Below are positions 1-7,475 of a stretch of 15,038 nt of DNA, piece after piece. The translations under genes were made by a program, and so were the position numbers. The DNA is from Propionibacteriaceae bacterium UBA4569 (lineage in GTDB: Bacteria; Actinomycetota; Actinomycetes; Propionibacteriales; Propionibacteriaceae), in the NCBI GenBank assembly GCA_002387005.1, contig DGKN01000134.1:17585-32622 (forward strand), read 5' to 3'. Under the pieces are notes generated by a model. The model had not been told where the DNA came from. It saw nothing but the letters and a program-made list of their open reading frames with translations, and searched no databases. The stretch's first letter is position 1. Each line of letters opens with the position of its first letter.

Positions 1-575
1 TGACGATCGACCGGATGAGCGGCGCCAGCGGTGCGGTCGTCGACCTGACCCTGGACGAGATCCGCAGCCACGACTTTGGCGGCTCCTTCGGGCTCCACGG
101 CGTCAAGGCACCCACGCTGCGCGAGGTCTTCGACCTGATGCGCGGCAACGACGTGGTGTGCAATGTCGAGCTCAAGGACTCCCTCGAGCCCTACCCGGGC
201 ATGGCTGCCCAGGTGCTCTATCTGATCCGCGAGTGCGGCCTGGCGGAGCGGATCTGGATCTCCAGCTTCAACCACTGGACGCTGCGAGAGCTCGCCGGTG
301 CCGACCGGGGCGGGGTGCGTCTCGGCGTGCTCTACGCCGAACCGCTGGTCGACCCCTGGGACTACGCGACCCGGCTTGGCGTCCAGGCGATCCACCCGTC
401 CTGGCAGTCGCTGGCCCTCGTCCCGGAGATCACCGGGCGCTGCCATGAGACGGGCATCGCCGTGCACGCATGGACCTGCAATACCACCGATGAGATCCGC
501 ACGGCCCTCGACCTCGGCGTCGACGCGGCGATCACCGACTACCCGGCAAGGGCAGCGGCAGCGCTCAGCCGTTGA
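1..575 (+). CDS. Glycerophosphodiester phosphodiesterase, C-terminal part (gene cut by window start)
   Basis: This is the 3' portion of a GDPD-family enzyme, which hydrolyses glycerophosphodiesters to glycerol-3-phosphate and an alcohol. The reading frame is open from base 3 and begins TIDRMSGASG, matching the family's conserved T(I/L)DR segment that follows the N-terminal catalytic histidine region. The ATG at 15 is therefore internal and the true start lies outside the window. Visible family marks are the NVELKDS strand (bases 165-185), which carries a catalytic and metal-binding Glu, and a C-terminal barrel end with VHAWTCNTTDE and GVDAAITDYPA, typical of GDPD enzymes. No membrane segment or signal can be judged because the N-terminus is missing. 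Its stop codon lies inside the 3' end of the convergent peptidase gene (11-bp overlap), and no terminator separates the two. Confidence 0.9.
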   Translation, partial: TIDRMSGASGAVVDLTLDEIRSHDFGGSFGLHGVKAPTLREVFDLMRGNDVVCNVELKDSLEPYPGMAAQVLYLIRECGLAERIWISSFNHWTLRELAGADRGGVRLGVLYAEPLVDPWDYATRLGVQAIHPSWQSLALVPEITGRCHETGIAVHAWTCNTTDEIRTALDLGVDAAITDYPARAAAALSR

Positions 576-2568
576 CCGGCAGGTGGCGCGCCCACCAGTC
601 CAGGATCGCCTCCAGGCGCTGCCGGCGGTGCCACGACGTTCCCGAACGGGACAGCTCGTGGTCCTCGCCGGGGAAGACCAGCATCTCGGCCTCGCACCCG
701 GCCAGCTTCAGCTGGGTGTAGTAGCGCAGTGCTTGTGACAAGGGGCAGCGCAGGTCGTCCTCGGAGTGCAACACCAGCGTGGGTGTCGTGACCTGCTCGG
801 TGAGGTGCATCGGTGACTGCGCGTCCATCGTGGCGGCGTCGCGGGTGTTGTACTCGCCGGTGAAGAACCAGCCGATGTCGCTGGCGCCGATGAAGCTGCG
901 CGGGTCCAGGAAGCCGCGTTCCACGATCGCACCCGCCCAGCGGTGGTCGTGGCCGATGATCCACGCGGTGAGGTAGCCGCCGTAGGAGCCGCCCATGAGG
1001 CCGACGCGGTTCGCGTCCAACCCCGGCACCGTCGCGGTGGCGTGGTCGAGGAAGCCCAGCACGTCCACCATGTCGAGGTTGCCGAGGTCACCCTTGATCG
1101 CCTGGCCGTGCTTCTGCCCGTAGCCGGAAGATCCGCGCGGGTTGCAGGCGACGACCGCGTAGCCGGCCTCGACCAGCGTCTGGAACTCGTCGAACCAGGC
1201 CGAGTGGTAGCTGGCGTAGGGGCCGCCGTGGATGTTCAGCAGTACCGGGTGCGGGCCCTCGCCCTGCGGCGCCCACACCCAACCGTGCACCGGCTGCCCG
1301 TCGGGGGAGGTGGACGTCAGTTCCTGCGCCTCGGTGACCCGGGTCTGCTCGCGCAGGGCGGCGGAGAAGTCGGTGAGCTTCGTGAGCTGGCCGTTCTGCA
1401 CCAGACAGAGCTCACCGGCCGAGCCGTGGTCGGCGACTACGGCCAGCACGGCGTCGCGTCCGGGAACCGCGACTGCTGAATGCACCACCACGTCGCAGAT
1501 CAGCAGGGGAGTGGGGATCCCGTCGGCGTTGACCCGGAAGAGGTGCTGCTGGCCGACGGCGTTGACCACGGCCAGCACGCCACCGCGGCCATCTGGTTCC
1601 AGCGGTGCAGCCAGCTCGAAGTCCTCCGGGTCGATGATCTGCCGCGGCTCGGGATCGAGCAGCCAGATGGTGTCGTTGTGGCCGACGAAGTCCATCCCGC
1701 TCGGCCCCAGGTCCATGCCGGCGGCGAAGAGGTGGTCGCCGCTGAAGGTGGGGTCGCCCAGCCCGAGCTTGGCCTGGGAGGTCCACAGGCGTTCGGGATC
1801 ACCGCCGTCGACGGACACCTTGTGGATGTCGACGGTGATGTCGAATTCGTCGTCCTCGTCGCGGCTGGCGGTGAACATCACCCACCGACCGTCGGGGGAG
1901 AAGGCCGGGTCGGCGTGGTCGTGGTCGCCGTGGGTCAGCTGGTGGGCCGTCGGGAAGCCGGTCGCCGGGGCCTGGCCCTCCTCCTTGACCTGCGCCTCCG
2001 CCTTCGCCGCTCGTCCGACCGGCTTCACGAAGGGTTCGGAGAAGACGTCCGGCACGTCGACGACGAAGACCTGCCGACGGCGGTCCCGCATCCACCCCAA
2101 TCCATTGGCCTGCATCTGCAGGCCGGTGAAGCGTCGTGGGTCCTCCTGCGGTCCACTGACCCCCTCGGTGGTGGCGTAGCGACCCTCTTCCGCGACCCGC
2201 GCGACGAAGGCCATGCGGGCGCCGTCGGGCGAGAAGCGGAACTGGCCCACGCCGAGCTTCTGGTCGGTGACCTGCATCGCCTCACCGCCATCGGTCGGCA
2301 TCAGCCAGATCTGGGGACGTCCGTTCGTGTCGGCGCGCAGGAAGCCCAGGAGGGCGCCGTCCGGGCTGAACTGCGGGGAGACGTCCGACCGGCCGCGGGT
2401 CAAGCGTCGCGGCGCACCATGCCCGTCCAGCGGCACCCGCCACAGCTGCCCGACATAGGAGTCGGACGCGAGGTCTGGCCTGGAGGTCCCCACGACCGCC
2501 CATGACCCGTCCTGGTGGACGGTGGGACGACCGAGGGTGGTGATGAGTTCGAGCTGGTCGGGACGCAT
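565..2568 (-). CDS. S9 family (prolyl oligopeptidase/acylaminoacyl-peptidase type) serine peptidase
   Basis: A 667-residue alpha/beta-hydrolase peptidase with an N-terminal beta-propeller, which in this family restricts access to short peptides. Propeller blades show as repeated FSPDG motifs (near residues 67, 112 and 223). The catalytic domain from about residue 425 contains NIHGGP, CNPRGSSGYG, the nucleophile in GGSYGG (Ser528), SEDDLR (Asp605) and GEDH (His637). There is no signal peptide, so it is probably cytosolic. A TTG at 2658 preceded by GAGGGTG would add 30 residues with no family resemblance. I prefer the ATG at 2568 because a TATCGT box sits exactly 7 nt before it and the blade sequence starts soon after. 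A Lys/Glu/Ala-rich linker at residues 184-204 separates propeller parts. The gene is divergent from the cpdB-like gene and convergent with the GDPD gene. The exact substrate cannot be told. Confidence 0.9.
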   Translation of the reverse strand: MRPDQLELITTLGRPTVHQDGSWAVVGTSRPDLASDSYVGQLWRVPLDGHGAPRRLTRGRSDVSPQFSPDGALLGFLRADTNGRPQIWLMPTDGGEAMQVTDQKLGVGQFRFSPDGARMAFVARVAEEGRYATTEGVSGPQEDPRRFTGLQMQANGLGWMRDRRRQVFVVDVPDVFSEPFVKPVGRAAKAEAQVKEEGQAPATGFPTAHQLTHGDHDHADPAFSPDGRWVMFTASRDEDDEFDITVDIHKVSVDGGDPERLWTSQAKLGLGDPTFSGDHLFAAGMDLGPSGMDFVGHNDTIWLLDPEPRQIIDPEDFELAAPLEPDGRGGVLAVVNAVGQQHLFRVNADGIPTPLLICDVVVHSAVAVPGRDAVLAVVADHGSAGELCLVQNGQLTKLTDFSAALREQTRVTEAQELTSTSPDGQPVHGWVWAPQGEGPHPVLLNIHGGPYASYHSAWFDEFQTLVEAGYAVVACNPRGSSGYGQKHGQAIKGDLGNLDMVDVLGFLDHATATVPGLDANRVGLMGGSYGGYLTAWIIGHDHRWAGAIVERGFLDPRSFIGASDIGWFFTGEYNTRDAATMDAQSPMHLTEQVTTPTLVLHSEDDLRCPLSQALRYYTQLKLAGCEAEMLVFPGEDHELSRSGTSWHRRQRLEAILDWWARHLPVNG

Positions 2569-2575
2569 GCCCGCG

Positions 2576-2604
2576 ACGATAACGACACCCGCCGACAGTT
2601 TCGA
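2576..2604 (-). promoter_or_regulatory. Promoter of the S9 peptidase gene, leaderless type
   Basis: Read on the minus strand, TCGAAA (plus 2599-2604) is followed after 17 nt by TATCGT (plus 2576-2581), then 7 nt, then the ATG at 2568. This spacing would start the transcript at or next to the A of the start codon. No Shine-Dalgarno sequence precedes the ATG, which fits a leaderless mRNA. The -35 is not the TTGACA type; the sequence continues as ACTGTC, as in the divergent promoter. Confidence 0.5.
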
Positions 2605-2687
2605 GGGCACCACCCAACGCGGCTGGCGGGAGGCAGTCCTCGTTCCGGTCGCGGGCAAGAGTTCACCCTCAGGGGTCGAAAACTGTC
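2594..2687. repeat. Inverted pair of promoter-associated motifs (TCGAAA-CTGTC) between divergent genes
   Basis: The left arm GACAGTTTCGA at 2594-2604 is the reverse complement of TCGAAACTGTC. The right arm TCGAAAACTGTC at 2676-2687 differs by one extra A. The arms are 71 bp apart, and each overlaps the -35 position of the promoter firing away from the other. It could be a regulator site used twice or the recognition element of one sigma factor; I cannot tell which. Confidence 0.5.
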
Positions 2688-2705
2688 AGTGTCGCGGTCT
2701 AGCGT
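2676..2705 (+). promoter_or_regulatory. Promoter of the cpdB-like gene, leaderless type
   Basis: TCGAAA (2676-2681), an 18-nt spacer and TAGCGT (2700-2705) lie 7 nt before the ATG at 2713. The expected transcription start falls on or beside the start codon, and no Shine-Dalgarno sequence is present, so a leaderless mRNA is likely. From ACTGTC to the ATG the sequence aligns without gaps to the divergent peptidase promoter, and identity is concentrated in the -35 and -10 blocks. Confidence 0.5.
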
Positions 2706-2712
2706 CGGGGAC

Positions 2713-4569
2713 ATGACCCCACATGGGAACCCCTTGCTGTCCAACTCCGTCTCCCGCCGGGCCCTGATCGCCGCAGCAGTCGTCGGTGGATCCGCGGCGC
2801 TGGCCGCCACCGATGCCGACGCCGCACCGAAGGCGAAGGCCGCCGGCGCACCTGGCTCCCCGGACTACCGCCTCACCGTGCTCGGCACCACCGACTTCCA
2901 CGGCAATGTCTTCAACTGGGACTACTTCAAGAACACCGACTACTCCGACCGCGCGGGCAACCAGATCGGCATCGCGATGGCCGCGACGCTGGTGAAGGCC
3001 GTGCGCGCCGAACGCGGCGCCGAGGACTGCATCACCCTCGACGCGGGCGACATCATCCAGGGCACGCCGCTCGACTACTACTACGCCAAGATCGACCCGA
3101 TCACCGCCGGCTCGACCCACCCGATGGCCGCTGCGATGAATGCGCTCGGCTACGACGCCATCGCGCTGGGCAACCACGAGTACAACTACGGCCTGGAGAC
3201 CCTGCGCGCCTTCGAGGCCCAGCTGGACGCCCCACTGCTGAGCGCCAACTCGGTCGACTGGGATTCCGGACGCCCGATCTTCCCGCCCTATGTGCTGAAG
3301 AAGATGAAGACCGGTCAGGGCCACGTCACGGTGGGCATCCTCGGCCTGGTGACGCCCGGTGTGGCGATCTGGGACAAGGCCAATGTCGAGGGCAAGGTGC
3401 GCTTCCCGGGCATCGTCGAGCAGGCGCAGGTGATGGTGCCGCGGATGAAGGCCGCTGGCGCCGACATCGTCGTCGTCTCGTGCCACTCAGGCGCCACCAC
3501 CGGCTCGTCCTATGGCGACGCCCTGCCCTACCCCGAGAATGCGTCCACCCTGCTGGCCGAACAAGTCGCCGGCATCGACGCGATCCTAGTCGGGCACGCC
3601 CACGTCGAGATCGTCGAGCGCTTCGTCACCAATGCCACCACCGGCAAGCAGGTGTTGCTCACCGAGCCGCTCTACTGGGGCATGCGCGTCAGCGTGATGG
3701 ACCTCGACCTGCGCAAGGAGAAGGGCGCCTGGAAGGTCGTCGCCGCCCACTCGACGCTGCTGAACGCCAACGCCGCCGCGGAGGACGAGGCGGTGGCCGC
3801 GGCCGTCCGTCCGGCGCACGAGAAGGTGCTGGCCTACGTCAACTCGGTGATCGGCACCTCGCTGGTCGCGATGAGCGCTGCGACCAGCCGCTACGAGGAC
3901 ACCGCTGCGATCGACTTCATCAACCACGTGCAGGCCAGCGTCGTGAAGGCGGGCATCGCCGGAACGCAGTACGCCGACCTGCCGGTGCTGTCGATCGCAG
4001 CGCCCTTCAACAAGGCTGCTGCCATCCCCGCGGGTGACGTGACGGTGCGCGACGTCGCCGGGCTCTACATCTACGACAACACCCTGCTCGCCATCGTCCT
4101 GACCGGCGCGCAGATCAAGGCCTACCTGGAGAAGTCGGCGTCCTACTTCAAGCAGGTCAGCGGAACCGGCCCCTTCACGCCGGAGCAGGTCACCAACGCG
4201 GTGACGGCCACCGCCCCGAACGGCACCCCCGACTACAACTACGACGTCATGGGCGGGCTGGACGCGAAGCTGACCTATGACATCGACATCGCCCAGCCGG
4301 TGGGCTCCCGCATCGTCGGTCTCGCCTACGACGGGCAGCCCGTCTTGGACGCGGCCCAGTTCGTCGTCGCCGTCAACAACTACCGCCAGTCCGGCGGCGG
4401 CGGCTTCCCCGACGTCACCACCGCCCCCGTGGCGTGGAACGGCCAGCTGGAGATCCGCCAGGCCCTGATCGACTGGGTGAGCGCCAACAAGACGATCGAC
4501 CCGGCGCTGTTCTCCTTCGTGGACTGGAAGTTGGTCGCCAACGGCCAGCCGGTGGTCATCAACGGCTGA
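2713..4569 (+). CDS. cpdB: 2',3'-cyclic-nucleotide 2'-phosphodiesterase/3'-nucleotidase (CpdB-like), exported
   Basis: A 618-residue secreted metallophosphatase of the UshA/CpdB family, which turns 2',3'-cyclic nucleotides and 3'-nucleotides from RNA breakdown into nucleosides and phosphate. The N-terminus has SRRALIAAAVVGG and an Ala-rich stretch up to ADA-AP (residues 14-39), a Tat-like signal with a weak motif. The metal-binding motifs are complete: TTDFHGN (Asp61, His63), AGD (Asp113), GNHE (Asn154, His155), SCHSG (His258) and GHAH (His295, His297). The C-terminal nucleotide-binding domain carries NNYRQSGGGGFP (555-566). NWDYFK after the first motif and IWDKANVEGKV favour CpdB over plain 5'-nucleotidase. 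No cell-wall or membrane anchor is visible at the C-terminus. The in-frame extension upstream of 2713 overlaps the promoters and has no family resemblance. Confidence 0.88.
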   Translation: MTPHGNPLLSNSVSRRALIAAAVVGGSAALAATDADAAPKAKAAGAPGSPDYRLTVLGTTDFHGNVFNWDYFKNTDYSDRAGNQIGIAMAATLVKAVRAERGAEDCITLDAGDIIQGTPLDYYYAKIDPITAGSTHPMAAAMNALGYDAIALGNHEYNYGLETLRAFEAQLDAPLLSANSVDWDSGRPIFPPYVLKKMKTGQGHVTVGILGLVTPGVAIWDKANVEGKVRFPGIVEQAQVMVPRMKAAGADIVVVSCHSGATTGSSYGDALPYPENASTLLAEQVAGIDAILVGHAHVEIVERFVTNATTGKQVLLTEPLYWGMRVSVMDLDLRKEKGAWKVVAAHSTLLNANAAAEDEAVAAAVRPAHEKVLAYVNSVIGTSLVAMSAATSRYEDTAAIDFINHVQASVVKAGIAGTQYADLPVLSIAAPFNKAAAIPAGDVTVRDVAGLYIYDNTLLAIVLTGAQIKAYLEKSASYFKQVSGTGPFTPEQVTNAVTATAPNGTPDYNYDVMGGLDAKLTYDIDIAQPVGSRIVGLAYDGQPVLDAAQFVVAVNNYRQSGGGGFPDVTTAPVAWNGQLEIRQALIDWVSANKTIDPALFSFVDWKLVANGQPVVING

Positions 4570-4594
4570 GGCCGGTCTCCTCCCGAAAGCCCCA

Positions 4595-4623
4595 CCCCGG
4601 GCCGCCAGAGCGGTGGTCCGGGG
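4595..4623 (+). terminator. Hairpin terminator after the cpdB-like gene
   Basis: CCCCGGGCCGCC pairs with GGTGGTCCGGGG over 12 positions, including two G-U pairs, around a 5-nt loop AGAGC. It begins 25 nt after the cpdB-like stop codon. There is no T run after it, as is common in high-GC actinobacteria. It separates the nucleotidase from the ABC operon. Confidence 0.6.
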
Positions 4624-4634
4624 CTCGGGCGGGG

Positions 4635-4664
4635 TTACCACTGGCGCGGCTGACCGCCTAACGT
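4635..4664 (+). promoter_or_regulatory. Probable promoter of the ABC importer operon
   Basis: TTACCA (4635-4640), 18 nt, TAACGT (4659-4664). It lies just after the hairpin and 44 nt before the ATG, leaving a short leader that contains the GGGAGAGG ribosome binding site at 4691-4698. The match to consensus is moderate. Confidence 0.4.
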
Positions 4665-4708
4665 TGGCTGTTGGCGCGACAGTGCGCCTGGGGAGAGGGC
4701 AGAACACC

Positions 4709-5677
4709 ATGAACATCTCGCGACGCACCCTGCTGGGCGCCTCGGCCGCCACCGTGCTGGTCACCGTCACCGCATGCAGCTCCGACGGCAGCAAGACCAC
4801 CGTCGGCATCGCGCAGATCGTCACCCACCCTTCCCTCGACGCGATCCGCGAGGGCACGCTCGAGGGGCTCAAGGCCAACGGTTACACCGAGGGCGACAAC
4901 CTCGCCGTCGATGTCCAGAACCCCCAGGGCGACCAGTCGACGCTGACGTCGATCGCCAACACCTGGGCCAGCGCCAAGCTCGGGGCGGTCGTCGCCATCA
5001 CCACCCCGGTCGCCCAGGCCTGCGCGCAGGCGGTCAAGAACGCGCCGATCATCTTCACCGGCGTCACCGACCCGGTGAAGGCCGGTCTGGTGACCTCCTG
5101 GGAGAAGCCCACCGACCAGATCACCGGCGTCAGTGACCTGAACCCGATCGACAAGCAGCTTGCCCTGGTCAAGCAGGTGAAGCCGGACGCGAAGGTCGTC
5201 GGCATCGTCTACTCCTCGTCCGAGGCCAACTCCCAGGTGCAGGTCGACATGGCCAAGGAGCAGGCCGGCAAGGAGGGCCTGACGATCAAGACGGCCACCA
5301 TCGCCAACTCCTCCGAGATCCAGCAGGCCGCCGAGTCGCTCGACTGCGATGTCTACTTCGTGCCCACCGACAACACCGTCGTCTCCGGGCTGGAGGCGCT
5401 GATCCAGGTGGCCGAGAAGAAGAAGCGTCCGATCATCTCCGTCGACGCCGACTCGGTCGACCGCGGCACCGTCGCCGCCTACGCCCTCGACTACAAGCAG
5501 ATGGGCATCCAGACCGGCGCGATGGTCGCGAAGATCCTGAAGGGCACCAAGCCCTCCACGCTCCCGGTGGAGACCACCGACCAGATCATCCTGACGGTCA
5601 ATCCCGGCGCCGCCACCAAGATGGGCGTCACCCTGTCGGACGCGCTGACCAAGCAGGCCACCAAGGTCGTCGAGTGA
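4709..5677 (+). CDS. ABC importer substrate-binding lipoprotein (TrpX-like, ABC_sub_bind family)
   Basis: A 322-residue extracytoplasmic binding protein. The N-terminus combines a Tat-type motif (SRRTLLG, residues 4-10) with a lipobox ending TVTAC, so Cys23 would be lipidated. The mature part begins with TTVGIAQIVTHPSLDAIREG and continues with two Rossmann-like lobes (ITTPVAQA, ITGVSDL, VGIVYSSSEANSQVQ, VPTDNTVVSGLEAL), the pattern of the family that includes the tryptophan/tyrosine-binding TrpX. ATG 4709 is chosen because GGGAGAGG lies 10 nt upstream and the signal begins there; longer frames are upstream sequence. The stop overlaps the permease start (GTGA). The substrate is not determined: an aromatic amino acid is known for TrpX relatives, but other ligands are possible. 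Confidence 0.85.
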   Translation: MNISRRTLLGASAATVLVTVTACSSDGSKTTVGIAQIVTHPSLDAIREGTLEGLKANGYTEGDNLAVDVQNPQGDQSTLTSIANTWASAKLGAVVAITTPVAQACAQAVKNAPIIFTGVTDPVKAGLVTSWEKPTDQITGVSDLNPIDKQLALVKQVKPDAKVVGIVYSSSEANSQVQVDMAKEQAGKEGLTIKTATIANSSEIQQAAESLDCDVYFVPTDNTVVSGLEALIQVAEKKKRPIISVDADSVDRGTVAAYALDYKQMGIQTGAMVAKILKGTKPSTLPVETTDQIILTVNPGAATKMGVTLSDALTKQATKVVE

Positions 5678-6627
5678 TCGTTGCCCTCGAACTCGGCCTG
5701 CTCTTCGCCATCATGGCGCTGGGCGTCTACCTGACCTTCCGTATCCTCGACTTCCCCGACCTCACCGTCGATGGTTCGTACACCACCGGTGCGGCGGTTG
5801 CGGCCGTCCTGATCATCAACGGGACGAATCCCTGGCTCGCCACGCTGGCGGCGCTGCTGTCCGGGCTGGTGGCGGGCCTGGTCACCGGTCTGCTGCACAC
5901 CAAGGGACGCATCAACCCGCTGCTCGCCGGCATCTTGACCCAGATCGCGCTCTACTCGATCAACCTGCGGATCATGGGCCGGGCCAACCTGCCGCTGCTG
6001 CGCCAGTCGACGATCCTGGACCCGATGCGAGAGCACTCCCTGCTCGGCACCTGGGCCAGCGTCGGCATCTTCGCCGTGGTCGCGCTGGCGCTCAAGTTCG
6101 CGCTCGACTGGTTCCTGGGCACCGACCTGGGCCTCGCGCTGCGCGCCACCGGTGACAACCCCGAGATGGCCTCGGCCCAGGGCGTGCGCACCGACTCGAT
6201 GAAGCTGCTGGGCGTCTCGCTCAGCAATGGCCTGGTCGCGGCCTGCGGCGCGATCATCGCCCAGTTCCAGGGCTATGCCGACATCTCCATGGGCATCGGC
6301 CTGATCGTCGCGGGCCTCGCCTCGGTGATCCTGGGGCAGGCGTTGATCGGACGACGGGTCGTCGCGATCGCCACCGCCGCCGTCGTACTCGGCTCGGTCG
6401 CCTACCGCGCCATCATCCAGCTGGCGCTGAATGCCGGCCTGAACCCCAACGACATGAAGCTGATCAGCGCGCTGCTGGTGATCGCCGCGCTGCTGCTGCC
6501 TCGCTTTGCGCCCTTCCGTCGCTACGCCCAGCGCAAGCGCGTACAGCGTGAGCGGGACGCGCAGGCCGTGCTGGTGGACGAGAAGACGCTGGTGGACGAG
6601 CAGTCGCTGGCCCAGGGGGTGGCCTGA
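5674..6627 (+). CDS. ABC importer permease (TrpY-like, BPD_transp_2 family)
   Basis: A 317-residue inner-membrane permease of the LivH/RbsC-like type. There are about eight hydrophobic segments, for example near residues 2-22, 37-50, 53-74, 82-100, 124-148, 180-198, 205-226, 229-250 and 263-276. The cytoplasmic loop GLALRATGDNPEMASAQG (153-170) is the site that contacts the ATPase in this family. The GTG start at 5674 overlaps the lipoprotein gene's TGA, indicating translational coupling. The C-terminus (281-317) is a basic then acidic cytoplasmic tail containing a duplicated LVDE-L motif. As the middle gene of the operon it should have the same substrate as the lipoprotein, which remains unknown. 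Confidence 0.86.
   Translation: MIVALELGLLFAIMALGVYLTFRILDFPDLTVDGSYTTGAAVAAVLIINGTNPWLATLAALLSGLVAGLVTGLLHTKGRINPLLAGILTQIALYSINLRIMGRANLPLLRQSTILDPMREHSLLGTWASVGIFAVVALALKFALDWFLGTDLGLALRATGDNPEMASAQGVRTDSMKLLGVSLSNGLVAACGAIIAQFQGYADISMGIGLIVAGLASVILGQALIGRRVVAIATAAVVLGSVAYRAIIQLALNAGLNPNDMKLISALLVIAALLLPRFAPFRRYAQRKRVQRERDAQAVLVDEKTLVDEQSLAQGVA
6571..6606 (+). repeat. 18-bp tandem duplication in the permease tail
   Basis: Two adjacent 18-bp units, 6571-6588 and 6589-6606, match at 16 of 18 positions. Each begins CTGGTGGACGAG. They encode LVDEKT and LVDEQS in the cytoplasmic tail, so the duplication keeps the frame. Confidence 0.8.
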
Positions 6628-7418
6628 TGCTCGAGCTGACGTCCATCTCGAAGACCTTCTACCCGGGCACCGTCAACGAACGCCGTGCCCTGGACGACAT
6701 CTCGCTGGCGCTGGCGCCCGGTGACTTCGTCACCGTCATCGGGTCCAACGGCGCCGGGAAATCGACGCTGTTGAACGTCGTCGGCGGCCGCTACGGCGTC
6801 GATTCGGGCCGCGTCGCCATCGACGGACACGACGTCACCAAGCTCTCCGAACCGGCCCGCGCTGGCCGCGTCGCCCGCGTCTTCCAGGACCCGATGGTGG
6901 GCACCGCCCCGCACCTGACGATCGAGGAGAACCTCGCCCTGGCGCTGCGCCGGGGCCAGTCCCGCGGTCTGGGGACCGGCATCTCGCGTGCCCGCAAGGC
7001 ACGCTTCCGCGATGAGCTCACCACCCTCGAACTGGGCCTGGAGGACCGCCTCACCACCAAGGTCGGCATGCTCTCTGGTGGTCAGCGTCAGGCGCTCAGC
7101 CTGCTGATGGCCACCTTCGTCGAGCCGAAGGTCTTGTTGCTGGACGAGCACACCGCCGCGCTGGACCCCCAGCGTTCCGCGCTGGTGATGCGCCTCACCA
7201 AGGACGCGATCGAGCGGCACCGGCTGACCACGCTGATGGTGACCCACAACATGACCCACGCGCTGGAGTACGGCAACCGGCTGGTGATGATGCACGAGGG
7301 ACGCATCGTCCTCGAACTGGACGGGCAGGCCAAGCGGGACGCCACCGTGGAGGACCTGCTGGACGAGTTCGCCGAGCGCGCCCGCGCGACGCTGTCGGAC
7401 CGTGCGCTGCTGTCCTGA
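6627..7418 (+). CDS. ABC importer ATP-binding protein (TrpZ-like)
   Basis: A 263-residue ATPase that powers the importer encoded by the two preceding genes. All motifs are present: Walker A GSNGAGKST (39-47), Q-loop Gln87 in RVFQDP, signature LSGGQRQ (149-155), Walker B VLLLDE (169-174) and switch His207 in VTHN. The ATG at 6627 shares one base with the permease TGA. The C-terminus (from about 236) is a charged helical extension. Nothing is missing, so the transporter should be functional. No hairpin is seen in the 57-nt gap before menB, so readthrough into menB is possible. Confidence 0.9.
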   Translation: MLELTSISKTFYPGTVNERRALDDISLALAPGDFVTVIGSNGAGKSTLLNVVGGRYGVDSGRVAIDGHDVTKLSEPARAGRVARVFQDPMVGTAPHLTIEENLALALRRGQSRGLGTGISRARKARFRDELTTLELGLEDRLTTKVGMLSGGQRQALSLLMATFVEPKVLLLDEHTAALDPQRSALVMRLTKDAIERHRLTTLMVTHNMTHALEYGNRLVMMHEGRIVLELDGQAKRDATVEDLLDEFAERARATLSDRALLS

Positions 7419-7462
7419 GCGAATGGCGGGAGAGCTGGCAAGGTCACGTCGTTCGGAGTCGG

Positions 7463-7468
7463 TAGTCT
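7463..7468 (+). promoter_or_regulatory. -10 box of menB, leaderless type
   Basis: TAGTCT ends 7 nt before the menB ATG, the same distance as at the peptidase and cpdB-like genes. No Shine-Dalgarno sequence precedes the ATG. I could not find a convincing -35 element. Confidence 0.4.
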
Positions 7469-7475
7469 CACGCCC

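Noticed and set aside
3586..4878. Long minus-strand open frame opposite the nucleotidase and the lipoprotein start
   Set aside because: It spans two real genes and their terminator and promoter, has no ribosome binding site I can support, and has low-complexity Val/Arg/Gly composition.
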